A stretch of DNA of 64,000 nt from Paraburkholderia caribensis (GCF_002902945.1 NZ_CP026101.1:2046001-2110000); one strand, 5' to 3'. Counted from the stretch's first letter, positions 18,910-28,095 are shown. The notes: generated by a model not told the origin, from the letters alone. A program made the numbers and translations.

Positions 18910-21144
18910 TCAGGTTCCGCGCGCTGCGTCGCCGCCCGTATTGCTGTAGCTCGCGTAGCCATAGGCGGCATATTCGCTGCCGTACTTGCCGGGCCGCGAC
19001 GTCATGTCGTTGAAGACGACACCGCGGATCGGTACACCGATCTGTTCAAAACGGCGCACCGATTCGCGCAGCTCCGATACGCTCGTCACACCCTGGCGCG
19101 CAACCAGGAACACCATGCCCGCCAGATGGGCGACGATGCCTGGATCGGCAACGGGCAGAATAGGCGGCGCGTCCATCAGAACGACGTCGTACTCGCTGTC
19201 GGCCCATTCGACAAAGCGCGCGAAGTTGCGATGCCGAAGCAGCTCGGCCGCATTGGTCACATAACCGCCGTTCGCGACGAAGTCGACACCCGGCATAATG
19301 CTCCGATGCACCACGGCATCGTAGTGTGCGCCCTGCATGATGTCCGTGATACCCGGGCTCGCACGCACGCCTACGTGGGCGTTCAGCGTGCCGCGCCGCA
19401 GGTCCGTGTCGATGAGCAGCACACGGTGGCCGGACGAACCGAGCAGCGCCGCCAGATTCACCGACACAAACGACTTGCCTACCATCGGCGTCGGGCCGGC
19501 GAGCAAGACGACGTGGTTGGGCGCATCGCGCAACGCGAACTCGAGCGCACCCCGGAAACTGCGCAGACTCTCGACGGCCGAATCGAACGACGCCGTGCGC
19601 GCCAGCACGCTGCACGTACCTGGCAGGCCCTCCGGCAGCCGCCGTGTGAGCATTTGTTGCACGCGGCTGCGCGGCACGGAAGCATAGACGTGCAGACCCG
19701 CGCCCGCCTCGATCTCGTCGACCATCGCGATACCGCTATTCATCCTGCGCTTGAACAGCACGAGCGCCGCGCCGACGAACAGACCCGTGAGCGAACCCGC
19801 CACCACGATCAGCGCGCGCTTGGGCCGGATCGGGCCCTCCGGCACGGCAGCGCTGTCGATCAGACGTGCATTCGAGATTTTGCCCGCCTTGGCCAGACGC
19901 AACTGCTCCTTGGTGTTCAACAGGTTCGTGTAGATGTTCGTGTCGACCTGGACTTCGCGTTGCAGCCGCAGCACGCTCTGCTCAAGGGGCGGCAGCCGCT
20001 TGGTCTGCGCGGCCAGTTCGGCCAGCGCCTTCTCGGCCTCCTCCAGTTGCCCGTTCGTCGCAATCAGTGCGGGGTTGTCGGGCATGTAGCGCGCGTCGAG
20101 CTGGGCGCGCTGCTGCCGCAACTCGGCGATGCGGTTTTGCGCCTGCGCCGAGCTCTGCAGCAAGGCAGAGGCTTCCGCGCCCAGATCGACCGCACCGTGC
20201 TCCGAACGGAACTGGTTGTATTCTTCTTCGGCTTGCTCCAGCTTCGCCTTCAACTCCGGCAATTGCTGGTTGAGGAACGCGATCGACTTCTCGGCTTCTT
20301 CCTGCGTGCGCTGCACTTTCTGCCGCATGTACTCGTTGCCGATCGCATTCAGGATCATGCTCGTCTTCACCGGGTCGCCGCCTTCCAGTGCCGCGCCGAT
20401 CACCGACGACTCCTTGCCCTTCTCGGAGATCATCAGCCTGCTTTGCAGATCGAGGGTCGCCGCAAGCGCGGACGAGCGTGACAGCTCGAAGGTGACGCCG
20501 GGGCGTCCGTCGATTGCACTCACCAGCAGGTCGATCGCGCCGCCCGGCACCTCGGCGTGCAGCGTCTCGCCGACCCGGCCTGGCAGGTCCATGCCATTGT
20601 GCACAAGCGCGTACTCGCCGTTGCCTTTCAGCGTGACGATGAATTTCGCCCCGTGCATCCGGTCGGGCACGTCGAAGCGCGCCACGGTGATTGCCTCGTC
20701 GCCCCAAGCGTAGCCGCCACGGCCCGACCAGCTCGACACGTTCAGGTGCGTCGCGATCCATCGGCCCACCACCGGGAAATAGCGCGGCGACGCGTTGATA
20801 TAAAGCTGCGTGGCTTCGACAGCACGCGAGACGACCATCCGCGAGCGCAGCACTTCGATCTCCGCCGAGGCCGCGGTCTTCACCGCGAACATCGACGACA
20901 CATCGGCTAGTGCGTTTTTCGCGGCGCCATCGCTATCCTCCACGTGGATGAGCATGTCGGCCTGATAGACAGGACGCGCGAGCATCGCGTAGACGAGGCC
21001 CACGAGCGTAAAGAGCGACGCGATGATGACAATGGTCTTGCGGCCTTCATACAGGGTGTCGAGAAGCTTGCCGACATACCCGCCCTCCGGCGGCAGTACG
21101 CCGTCGTCGACCGACCCCTCTAGCAGATATTCACGTTGTTTCAA
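18910..21144 (-). CDS. Wzc-type polysaccharide co-polymerase and BY-kinase
   Basis: The start is taken as TTG at 21144 because GGAGAG lies 5 nt upstream; a longer in-frame ATG at 21198 adds only arginine-rich residues. The 744-residue product has a Wzz domain with an N-terminal membrane segment (TIVIIASLFTLVGLVYAML), a long coiled-coil middle, a second membrane segment, and a bacterial tyrosine kinase domain. The kinase shows Walker A GPTPMVGKS, Walker A' VLLIDTDLRRG and Walker B DVVLMDAPP. The C-terminus carries the autophosphorylated Tyr cluster (five Tyr in YGSEYAAYGYASY). It controls chain length and export with the Wza protein encoded 57 bp upstream. Confidence 0.92.
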   Translation of the reverse strand: MKQREYLLEGSVDDGVLPPEGGYVGKLLDTLYEGRKTIVIIASLFTLVGLVYAMLARPVYQADMLIHVEDSDGAAKNALADVSSMFAVKTAASAEIEVLRSRMVVSRAVEATQLYINASPRYFPVVGRWIATHLNVSSWSGRGGYAWGDEAITVARFDVPDRMHGAKFIVTLKGNGEYALVHNGMDLPGRVGETLHAEVPGGAIDLLVSAIDGRPGVTFELSRSSALAATLDLQSRLMISEKGKESSVIGAALEGGDPVKTSMILNAIGNEYMRQKVQRTQEEAEKSIAFLNQQLPELKAKLEQAEEEYNQFRSEHGAVDLGAEASALLQSSAQAQNRIAELRQQRAQLDARYMPDNPALIATNGQLEEAEKALAELAAQTKRLPPLEQSVLRLQREVQVDTNIYTNLLNTKEQLRLAKAGKISNARLIDSAAVPEGPIRPKRALIVVAGSLTGLFVGAALVLFKRRMNSGIAMVDEIEAGAGLHVYASVPRSRVQQMLTRRLPEGLPGTCSVLARTASFDSAVESLRSFRGALEFALRDAPNHVVLLAGPTPMVGKSFVSVNLAALLGSSGHRVLLIDTDLRRGTLNAHVGVRASPGITDIMQGAHYDAVVHRSIMPGVDFVANGGYVTNAAELLRHRNFARFVEWADSEYDVVLMDAPPILPVADPGIVAHLAGMVFLVARQGVTSVSELRESVRRFEQIGVPIRGVVFNDMTSRPGKYGSEYAAYGYASYSNTGGDAARGT

Positions 21145-21201
21145 TCTATCTCTCCGTCGGTGCCCGCGAGCGCGCCGGGCACGTGCATGGATATACAACT
21201 A

Positions 21202-22488
21202 TCAGTAGCCGAGTGCCCGGGTCGCCGACGCCGCCTGGGTGGCCGGCAGGATCAGACCAATGACGCGGCTCCACTTGACGAGCGAGGAAGCGTCGACGAA
21301 CACGACATCGTTCGGCTTGAGTTCGAACGAATCGGCCGTTGCCATCGCGGATGCCGAGGTCGCGTCGAGGTGGTAGACCACGCGCTTGCTCACCTCGCGG
21401 CCACGCACGACGTATACCTGCGACGCGTCGCCGGAAGTCTGGCTGATGCCGCCCGCGTCGCCCAGCGCCTGGTTCAACGTCATGCGCCCGTTGTTGAACG
21501 GCAGCCCGCCGGGACGCTGGACTTCACCAATCACAAAGACCTTGCTGTCGTTCTGCGCGTAAACACGGACCAGGTCGCCATCGCGCAGGATGATCCGGTC
21601 CGGGTTCACGTTGTTGCGGATCATGTCCGGCATATCGACGAGCACCGTCTCGTCGCCGCGCGTCAGCGACACTTTCGATCGATCCGACTTGTCGGTAAAA
21701 CCGCCTGCCCGGTTGATCGCTTCGGGAAGCGTCATCGCCACGTCGTTGAGCACCTGCACGCCCGGCGTTTTCACTTCGCCGTCGAGATAGACGCGCTTGC
21801 TACGGTAAGTCTCGACGCGCACCGTCATCTGCGGCTGCCTGACGTAGCGGGCCAGCCTGGCGGTGAGCATGTCCCTCACGCCCATTTCCGAGAGCCCCTG
21901 CACCTTGATGGGCCCGATATAGGCGTACTGGATGAAGCCATTCGTATCGACCGTATAGCCCGGCGCGACGGCAGGGGCGCCCGACGTGCTCGGTCCGCCT
22001 CCCGTCGTTGCCGCCGGCATGCTGAGTTCCGGGTGGTCCCACACGACGATGCTGAGGACGTCACCCGGCCCGATCACATAAGGCTCCGCCTTTGCGAACA
22101 GGTTACGCACATCGGCCGACACGCCTGTTGGCCGTTCCTCTTGCTGCTTCGCGACCAGGTCATCGGTGATTTCGACGAGCGAGCCCGCGGGTGCGCCATC
22201 ACTGCCCGTCGCATCCTGCGAACCTGCGCGGCCTGCCGCGGCCTGCGCGGCACCCGCCGCCCCAACGGCGTTGCCCGAAGGCATACCTCTGAATGTCATC
22301 CCCGGCGACAGCGCGCATCCCGACAGCAGCACAGCCGCGGCTGCGGGCGCTGCCCATCCGGATGCGACCAGACGGATTGCGCGTGCAAGGTCGAGCCTCG
22401 CACGCGCGCGAACCGTTCGCCACCACGAGCACAGGCGCGCGGTGCGCGCCTGTGTCTTCCAGTTCTCGCAAACTCGCTTGAGTTGCAT
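21202..22488 (-). CDS. Wza-type outer-membrane polysaccharide export lipoprotein
   Basis: The 428-residue protein has a lipobox LLSGC near residue 57 after an unusually long basic N-region, then a Poly_export domain (YVIGPGDVLSIVVWDHPELS) and SLBB domains (YLDGEVKTPGVQVL, VFVIGEVQRPGGLPF). Wza-type proteins form the outer-membrane channel for the polymer. The Wzc-type gene follows 57 bp downstream and the sugar-phosphate transferase gene lies upstream, the usual order of a Wzy-dependent export operon. The C-terminal segment (VDASSLVKWSRVIGLILPATQAA) fits the amphipathic membrane-spanning helix. Confidence 0.92.
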   Translation of the reverse strand: MQLKRVCENWKTQARTARLCSWWRTVRARARLDLARAIRLVASGWAAPAAAAVLLSGCALSPGMTFRGMPSGNAVGAAGAAQAAAGRAGSQDATGSDGAPAGSLVEITDDLVAKQQEERPTGVSADVRNLFAKAEPYVIGPGDVLSIVVWDHPELSMPAATTGGGPSTSGAPAVAPGYTVDTNGFIQYAYIGPIKVQGLSEMGVRDMLTARLARYVRQPQMTVRVETYRSKRVYLDGEVKTPGVQVLNDVAMTLPEAINRAGGFTDKSDRSKVSLTRGDETVLVDMPDMIRNNVNPDRIILRDGDLVRVYAQNDSKVFVIGEVQRPGGLPFNNGRMTLNQALGDAGGISQTSGDASQVYVVRGREVSKRVVYHLDATSASAMATADSFELKPNDVVFVDASSLVKWSRVIGLILPATQAASATRALGY

Positions 22489-22637
22489 GGTCTAACCCCC
22501 TGTTGCGTGTTGGCTGTCCCGCTGCGTACCGTGCGCAGCAGATACGGGCCCGGTGCTACTCGTTCCACGATGCCTTGGCGATGCCCTCTCGCACATGCCC
22601 TGCCCGTGTTGCCGCGGGCGGCGTTCAGACTGCAAAG

Positions 22638-23711
22638 TCAGTAAGCGCCATTCCCCTTGATGACGACCAGGATCGTCTTGAAGAGAATGCCGATGTCGCT
22701 ATGCAGCGACCAGTTCTTCACGTAGGTGACGTCGAGCGACACGCGCGTGGCGTAGTCGGTTTCGCAGCGCCCGCTCACCTGCCAGAGACCCGTAATGCCC
22801 GGCGTCGCCATCAGGTAGTACTTGCTGTTGGCGCCGTAGCGCTCCAGTTCCTGGGCAACGATCGGACGCGGGCCGACCAGGCTCATTTCGCCGCGCACGA
22901 CGTTCCATAGCTGCGGCAGTTCGTCGAGGCTGGAGCGGCGCAGGAAGTGGCCGATGCGCGTCACGCGCACGTCGTTCTTCAGCTTGAACTCGCGCTCCCA
23001 CTCGGCGCGCGCCACGGGATCGTTCGCGAGCAGCTCTTCGAGCACCTGCTGCGAATTGACCACCATCGAGCGGAACTTGAGGCAGCGAAACTTTTCGCCG
23101 TTGCGGCCCACGCGGGTATGGCCGTAGATCGACGGGCCGCCGTCCAGCTTCACGACCAGCGCAATCAGCACGAGCAAGGGCAGCAGCGCCAGGATCATCG
23201 TCAGGCCGACCGTGACGTCGAAGACCCGCTTGACGGCATGCCTGACCGAGCCCTTATGCGGCTCGGTTTCGACGGGATCGTGGTCGGCGTCCTCGCGCCT
23301 GAGCCATGCGGTCGCCTGACGGGCCACGCTGAATTCCGCAAAGAAGAGCGTATGCGAGGCGAGCAGCGAAATGCCCGTGGTGAGTGTCCAGTAGATGAAC
23401 CACGGCATGGAAATCAGGTTGTCGCGATGAATGGCGTAGAGCAAGGCAAGCCCGCAGAGTTGCACGGCGAGCCATGCAAATGCCGTGCGGCCGGCAACGC
23501 TCGCGACGGGATGCCGCCCTCGCGGCGGATAGGTTCCACACGCTGGAAACACCGATAACGCGAGTGCCGCGACGAACGCGACGAGCGTGGGGTCGAGCTG
23601 ATGTGCAGGACCCACTGCCGCCACGTTGAAGTTCAGGTTCAAGTGCAGTGCGCCGAAAGCGCCCAGCACGATTAGCGCGATATCGATCGCACGATGCACC
23701 AGCTCGGACAT
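22638..23711 (-). CDS. Undecaprenyl-phosphate sugar phosphotransferase (WbaP/WcaJ-like)
   Basis: The 357-residue protein ends in a complete bacterial sugar transferase domain: KRVFDVTVGLTMIL (membrane re-entrant helix), CLKFRSM, SLDELPQLWNVVRGEMSLVG with PRP following, and PGITGLWQVSGR. It transfers a sugar-1-phosphate from a nucleotide sugar to undecaprenyl phosphate and so starts the repeat unit. The N-terminal part has about four membrane segments but is shorter than in typical polyisoprenyl-phosphate hexose transferases of about 460 residues, and the usual CoA-binding-like domain seems missing. A TAGGA site precedes the ATG. It is probably the first gene of the transferase-wza-wzc unit. 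Confidence 0.9.
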   Translation of the reverse strand: MSELVHRAIDIALIVLGAFGALHLNLNFNVAAVGPAHQLDPTLVAFVAALALSVFPACGTYPPRGRHPVASVAGRTAFAWLAVQLCGLALLYAIHRDNLISMPWFIYWTLTTGISLLASHTLFFAEFSVARQATAWLRREDADHDPVETEPHKGSVRHAVKRVFDVTVGLTMILALLPLLVLIALVVKLDGGPSIYGHTRVGRNGEKFRCLKFRSMVVNSQQVLEELLANDPVARAEWEREFKLKNDVRVTRIGHFLRRSSLDELPQLWNVVRGEMSLVGPRPIVAQELERYGANSKYYLMATPGITGLWQVSGRCETDYATRVSLDVTYVKNWSLHSDIGILFKTILVVIKGNGAY

Positions 23712-24042
23712 ATTCCTACCCCACTGCGTCGCGTGTTCAATGGTTGATGTTTAGCCGCCGCTGTTCGCCCAGTCGTCGCTCGCACTGCGAAAGCCGTCGT
23801 ATCCGGCAGCAACCTTGCTATGCCCGTTTGCCGCCGCACGTACCCGCTTTTGCTTTCGTGTGCCGCCCACTTTGCGCGGTCCCCTGTGATATCGCCGTCC
23901 GCCGTCGAAGCAGGCAGGCAATGCGTAAATCACATCGATAAGGTACGGGGATGGCAAAAGTGATTCCGTGCGCAATCCCACCAACGATTCGCGATCGTCG
24001 GATGCGCCTTCTGCAACCCGATTGGATGCGGCAACAACATTG

Positions 24043-24072
24043 CGCGTTGCGTGCGAGAGCGCACGCAACGCG
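24043..24072. repeat. Perfect 12-bp inverted repeat (hairpin)
   Basis: CGCGTTGCGTGC at 24043-24054 pairs with GCACGCAACGCG at 24061-24072 around the 6-nt loop GAGAGC. There is no T tract on either side, so it is not a classical terminator. It could be an operator for a dimeric regulator or an RNA leader structure. Confidence 0.7.
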
Positions 24073-24091
24073 TGTGTGAAGGTGTGTGAAG
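24072..24091. repeat. Two tandem copies of a 10-mer
   Basis: GTGTGTGAAG occurs twice in direct succession at 24072-24081 and 24082-24091, touching the right arm of the hairpin. It could be a pair of regulator half-sites or a replication-slippage product. Confidence 0.6.
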
Positions 24092-24494
24092 GGTTGAAAT
24101 CGCTGCGGGGTGATTGTCGAGATCGAGAAAAATGTTCTGCGATTCTGCGATTCGACGAGACACGCGGCGAGCGCGAATGGTGTGTTCGACGTCGCCGTTT
24201 TGCCAGACAGTTCACGCGGCTGCGCTGCTTCGCCGTGTTCGAAAAGCACTCGCAGAGCGCCGCGCGAAGGCGCGAGCCACGTCTATCGATCGTCAGTCAG
24301 CCCGGGCGCACGCACGCAGTGTGCGCGAGCGTACATATGCTTGCGTTCAGGCTCACTACGATCCATTCGCGATGCACCCGGGAACGCGCGCGCTCTTTGG
24401 CCGACGCGTCCGCGACGCTTTCGATTGGCAATCTTAACGACTTGCGCGAGATCCGACGCACGTCGAAGCATGCGCGCGTATACCCGGATGGGGA

Positions 24495-24734
24495 ATGTGG
24501 CGAGATACGTTTCGCGCCATGCTGTCGTCGCTCGACTCGCCGCGCGTCTGGAATACCGCTGCCGATTCAGTGCGACGCAAGCGTGACGGGATGGACGCGG
24601 CCCAGCTGTCGGGCGTGGACCGCTTGCATTGGAAGGGAGAGTACGGAGCAGCCCTGCGGGCCGTCCTGGCGTCGCGCCGCGTCGTCAGCACGACGGCACG
24701 ACGCGAGGGCTGCCGGTGTCAGCGATTCGGGTAG
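24495..24734 (+). CDS. Possible small hypothetical protein
   Basis: A 79-codon frame on the plus strand has strongly G/C-biased third positions and a balanced composition (W, D, L and V present), which is coding-like in this genome. It overlaps the 3' end of convergent rpiA by 16 bp. The ribosome-binding site (GGGGA directly before the ATG) is too close to be convincing and no family is recognised. It may be spurious. Confidence 0.25.
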   Translation: MWRDTFRAMLSSLDSPRVWNTAADSVRRKRDGMDAAQLSGVDRLHWKGEYGAALRAVLASRRVVSTTARREGCRCQRFG

Positions 24735-25414
24735 TCGATCGTCTCGACGCCGTTGGCCGTGCCGAGCAGGCAGAGATCCGCGCCGCGCGTGGCGAACAGG
24801 CCCACGGTCACGACACCCGGCCATGCATTGATATGCGTTTCGACCGTGCGCGGATCGCTGATGCGCAGGCCCTTGACGTCGAGGATTTCGTTGCCGTTGT
24901 CGGTGATGTACGGCGAGCCGTCCTTCGTCACGCGCACGACGGGCACGCCGCCCATCGCCGTCACGCGGCGGCCGATCGCCGTGCGCGCCATCGGCACGAC
25001 TTCGATGGGGAGCGGAAACTGGCCGAGCACGTCGACGACCTTGCTCGCGTCCGCGATGCAGACGAACTTCTCCGACACCGACGCGACGATTTTCTCGCGC
25101 GTGAGCGCGCCGCCGCCGCCCTTGATCATCGCGCCGCTGTGATCGATTTCATCGGCGCCGTCGACGTAGACGGGCAGCGATTCGATGTCGTTCAGATCGA
25201 ACACCTGGATGCCGTGCGATTGCAGGCGCGCCGTCGTCGCGACCGAGCTGGACACCGCGCCGCGATAGCGCGACTTGTGCGCGGCGAGCGCGTCGATGAA
25301 GCAGTTCGCCGTCGAGCCGGTGCCGACGCCGATGATGGCGCCTTCGGGCACGTTTGCGATCACGTAGTCGGCGGCGGCTTGGCCGACCAGTTGCTTGAGT
25401 TCGTCTTGAGTCAT
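24719..25414 (-). CDS. rpiA: Ribose-5-phosphate isomerase A
   Basis: The 231-residue protein, standard length for RpiA, interconverts ribose 5-phosphate and ribulose 5-phosphate in the pentose phosphate pathway in the cytoplasm. The phosphate-binding GTGSTA (residues 31-36), DGADEID (85-91, with the catalytic acid) and KGGGGALTREK (98-108) are all intact. It is a single gene between the EPS upstream region and the amidase gene, whose end lies 102 bp away on the same strand. Confidence 0.97.
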   Translation of the reverse strand: MTQDELKQLVGQAAADYVIANVPEGAIIGVGTGSTANCFIDALAAHKSRYRGAVSSSVATTARLQSHGIQVFDLNDIESLPVYVDGADEIDHSGAMIKGGGGALTREKIVASVSEKFVCIADASKVVDVLGQFPLPIEVVPMARTAIGRRVTAMGGVPVVRVTKDGSPYITDNGNEILDVKGLRISDPRTVETHINAWPGVVTVGLFATRGADLCLLGTANGVETIDYPNR

Positions 25415-25516
25415 GATGGGAAATGCCAGGGCAAGCGGAAAACTGCAAGTTTACCGGAGTCGCGGCGCGCAGCCGGATTTATTGCGCATCTGGATGCGTG
25501 CACCTGAGCCGTACTT

Positions 25517-26389
25517 TCATGGCGCGGGCCGCACCGGTTCCGGGGCGGCGGTCTGCGTGTACTTGTCGAGCAGTGCCTGCGCGATCGCATCGGATTGAGC
25601 ATCGGGGTTCCCGGAGTAATCGGCGGGACGGAAATGCATCTGGAACGCGGCGAACACGCGGCGCGTCCGGTCGTCGAGCACGCCGTCCGTCGCGACTTCA
25701 TAGCCATAGCGTGCGAGCTTTTGCTGGAGCGCGCGGACGTCCGTGGGCGCATGCGGATCGCGGCCCGCGAGTTCTTTTGCGACGGTGGCATCGTCGGGCC
25801 ATGCGCCGACGCCTGCATCGTAGAGTTGCTTCCACGGGAACAGCGGGCCTGGATCGATCTTGCGTTGGGGCGCGATGTCGCTGTGGCCAACGATGCGCGT
25901 CGGCGGAATGTTGTATCGCGTGACGATGTCTTTTGCCAGGCGGATCATCGCGTTCACCTGTTCCGGCGGATAGGGTTGCCAGGTGCGGCCCTGCGGGGTG
26001 TCGACGGGTCCGAGGTTGACGTTTTCGATGCCGATCGAGGCGGCGTTCAGTTCTGTCGTGCCTTGCCAGGAGCTGAGGCCTGCGTGCCAGGCGCGTTGTG
26101 ATTCCGGCACCAGTTGCCAGACGATGGGTTCACCGTTTTTTTCTTGTGGATGATCGGGGATTACGTAGTGCGCGCTGACCTGTTCGTGGGTCAGGACGTC
26201 TAGCGATTGCTTTTCGTCGATCTCGGTGTAGTGCATCACGAGGAAACGGATGCGGGTGTCCTGGTATTGCGCTGTGCGCGACGTGTCTGTGTAGTACGTG
26301 GTGTGGTGGATGATGGTCGGGGTGCAGGCTGATGTTAGAAGGGTTGCTGCTAGCGCTAGCAGTGCCTGGAGGATTGAGGTGGGTTTCAT
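25517..26389 (-). CDS. AmiD-like N-acetylmuramoyl-L-alanine amidase lipoprotein
   Basis: The 290-residue product starts with a lipoprotein signal (LLTSAC, Cys22). The amidase_2 domain has zinc ligands at His53 (MHYTE) and in GHSDIAPQRKIDPG, with the conserved SIGIEN between. A C-terminal peptidoglycan-binding domain (VRALQQKLARYGYEVATDG) follows. AmiD-type enzymes cleave the bond between MurNAc and L-Ala in murein or anhydro-muropeptides at the outer membrane. It is not cytoplasmic AmpD, which lacks the signal and binding domain. Confidence 0.9.
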   Translation of the reverse strand: MKPTSILQALLALAATLLTSACTPTIIHHTTYYTDTSRTAQYQDTRIRFLVMHYTEIDEKQSLDVLTHEQVSAHYVIPDHPQEKNGEPIVWQLVPESQRAWHAGLSSWQGTTELNAASIGIENVNLGPVDTPQGRTWQPYPPEQVNAMIRLAKDIVTRYNIPPTRIVGHSDIAPQRKIDPGPLFPWKQLYDAGVGAWPDDATVAKELAGRDPHAPTDVRALQQKLARYGYEVATDGVLDDRTRRVFAAFQMHFRPADYSGNPDAQSDAIAQALLDKYTQTAAPEPVRPAP

Positions 26390-26430
26390 TGCTGGTGGTC
26401 TTTTTCGTTCTCTGGCTTTTAGCGGTTTTG

Positions 26431-26552
26431 GCCTTTGTGGCGCGGGCTATGCCGTTTGGTGTTTCGGATTTTGCGCTGGCAGCCGGGTTGTGCCTTCGTG
26501 GCGCGGGCTACGCCCTTCGGTGTTTTTTGCGTTTTCGCTGGCATCCGCGATT
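26431..26552. repeat. Imperfect tandem duplication, 61-bp unit
   Basis: Positions 26431-26491 and 26492-26552 are two diverged copies of a 61-bp unit starting GCCTT(T/C)GTGGCGCGGGCTA. The second copy runs into the left arm of the large palindrome. Confidence 0.6.
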
Positions 26553-27196
26553 CGTTAGCTCGCTTCACGCGTCGCCCCTGTGCGGGGCGGCACCTACTTT
26601 TCTTTGCCGCCGCAAAGAAAAGTAGGCAAAAGAAAGCGGCTCACACCGCCAGACCTAGTTCTTGCCTGAGGGCCCCCAAAGGGTCTTACGCTTCACACGG
26701 CAATCACGTGACCCACGTTCGTTGCCAACGCTCTGAATGAGCGCCTCACCCTCTTCACGCACCCGCATTTCAGCATGTCGTGCCAGACAGTCCACCGCCG
26801 CCCAGGTGGCAAACTGTGTGTCGGCCCTCGGTGCCCCACACGCATCACTCCGGACCGATAGCGCACGTGTTCCACCCTGTAAGAGCGCTACCCTATACGA
26901 CGCGACAACCTACACACAGTTTGCCACCTGGGCGGCACATACGATTCGCTGCCGCCAACCCTTGTACGGGTGTCTGAAGCGGGTGAGGCGCCTGTTTGAA
27001 GCGTTGGCAACGGGCACCAGCCAAGGCGTTGCCGAGTGAAGCGTGGGGACGTTGGGGGCCCGTGGATAACCGTCAAGCACTGGCGGTGTGAGCCGCTTTC
27101 TTTTGCCTACTTTTCTTTGCGGCGGCAAAGAAAAGTAGGTGCCGCCCCGCACAGGGGCGACGCGTGAAGCACGCTAACGAATCGCGGATGCCAGCG
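26536..27196. repeat. 660-bp imperfect palindrome with 117-bp arms and nested hairpins
   Basis: The left arm 26536-26652 and right arm 27080-27196 are inverted copies that differ at only two bases by my alignment. Each arm holds a 15-bp hairpin (CCTACTTTTCTTTGC pairing with its complement, 4-nt loop; 26593-26626 and 27106-27139) and a 6-bp GC hairpin (CGCCCC/GGGGCG; 26573-26589 and 27143-27159). A second inverted pair of 25 bp lies inside (26797-26821 and 26912-26936), and the arms between are weakly complementary too. No transposase gene is present. It resembles an intergenic REP-like dispersed element that has inserted as an inverted pair between the amidase gene and rlmB. Confidence 0.85.
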
Positions 27197-27351
27197 CAAA
27201 ACCCAAAACCCAAAACCGCGAATGCCAGCGCAAAGGCAGAACGCGGATACCAGCCCGAACAGGCAAAGCAAAGCAAACCAAACCAAACCGCCCGCGCAAC
27301 ACCCCCACCACACCGCCAAAAAAGCCACCCCACGTCGCAGACAAAAAAAAC

Positions 27352-28095
27352 CTACTTCTTAACACCCCTCTGCCGCACCGCTTCAAACAGACAAACCCCT
27401 GACGCAACGGAAACGTTAAGGCTCTCCACCGACCCAGCCATGGGAATATTCATCACCTCATCACACGTATCGCGGGTAAGCCTGCGCATCCCTTCCCCTT
27501 CGGCACCCATAACCAGCGCTACAGGCCCATCGAGTTTCGTCTCATACAGCGACGCTGTCGCCTCCCCAGCAGTGCCAACGACCCAAACCCCCGCATCCTT
27601 CAACTCCCGCAACGCGCGAGCCAGATTCGTCACGGTAATGTACGGCACCGTATCAGCCGCACCGCTCGCAACCTTCGCCGCCGTGGCATTCAACCCCACA
27701 GCCCGATCGCGCGGCGCAATCACCGCATGCGCGCCCGCCGCGTCGGCAACCCGCAAACACGCGCCGAGATTGTGCGGGTCCGTAATCCCATCCAGCACCA
27801 GCAACAATGCCGGCCCCTGAACGCCATCGAGCAGCTCGGCAAGGTTCTGCGCCAAAGGCAGATCGCCCGCACGCGCTACCACGCCCTGATGCCGCTCGGT
27901 ATGCGCAAGCCCCCACAGCCGCGTCTCGTCGGCAGCAATCAGGCGCACTCCCGCCTCTTTCGCCACGGCCAGAAACTCGTTCATCCGGCGATCGCGGCGG
28001 CTCTGGTCGTAATAAATTTCTTCGACCGTCGATGAATCGTGACGCAAGCGTGCCGTCACCGCATGAAAACCGTAGAGAACCTTGAGACGTGACAT
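27352..28095 (-). CDS. rlmB: 23S rRNA (guanosine-2251-2'-O)-methyltransferase RlmB
   Basis: Starting at the ATG at 28095 (MSRLKVLYGFHAV) the protein has 247 residues, the usual length; a further upstream ATG at 28131 adds residues atypical of the family. The N-terminal substrate-binding domain is followed by the SPOUT knot with motif 1 DGITDPHNLGACLRVA, motif 2 LVMGAEGEGMRRL and motif 3 IPMAGSVESLNVSVASGV. It methylates G2251 in the ribosomal P-loop. It follows rnr by 115 bp on the same strand, as in enterobacteria. A run of eight T residues lies just after its stop on the minus strand. Confidence 0.95.
   Translation of the reverse strand: MSRLKVLYGFHAVTARLRHDSSTVEEIYYDQSRRDRRMNEFLAVAKEAGVRLIAADETRLWGLAHTERHQGVVARAGDLPLAQNLAELLDGVQGPALLLVLDGITDPHNLGACLRVADAAGAHAVIAPRDRAVGLNATAAKVASGAADTVPYITVTNLARALRELKDAGVWVVGTAGEATASLYETKLDGPVALVMGAEGEGMRRLTRDTCDEVMNIPMAGSVESLNVSVASGVCLFEAVRQRGVKK

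Larger units (their letters stand above)
23712..24718. promoter_or_regulatory. 1-kb upstream region of the EPS export genes, with hairpin and tandem repeat
   Basis: This long non-coding region probably carries the promoter for the minus-strand transferase-wza-wzc unit. It contains a perfect 12-bp hairpin at 24043-24072 and a tandem 10-mer at 24072-24091. No convincing sigma-70 or sigma-54 hexamers could be assigned. A small plus-strand open frame at 24495-24734 is listed separately. Confidence 0.45.

Noticed and set aside
24110..24586. Plus-strand open frame of about 158 codons upstream of rpiA
   Set aside because: Composition is Arg/Ser/Ala-rich with no motif, and the start lacks a ribosome-binding site.
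26536..27196. Palindrome as an insertion sequence
   Set aside because: No transposase frame is present between the arms and no target duplication is seen, so a dispersed non-coding repeat is more likely.
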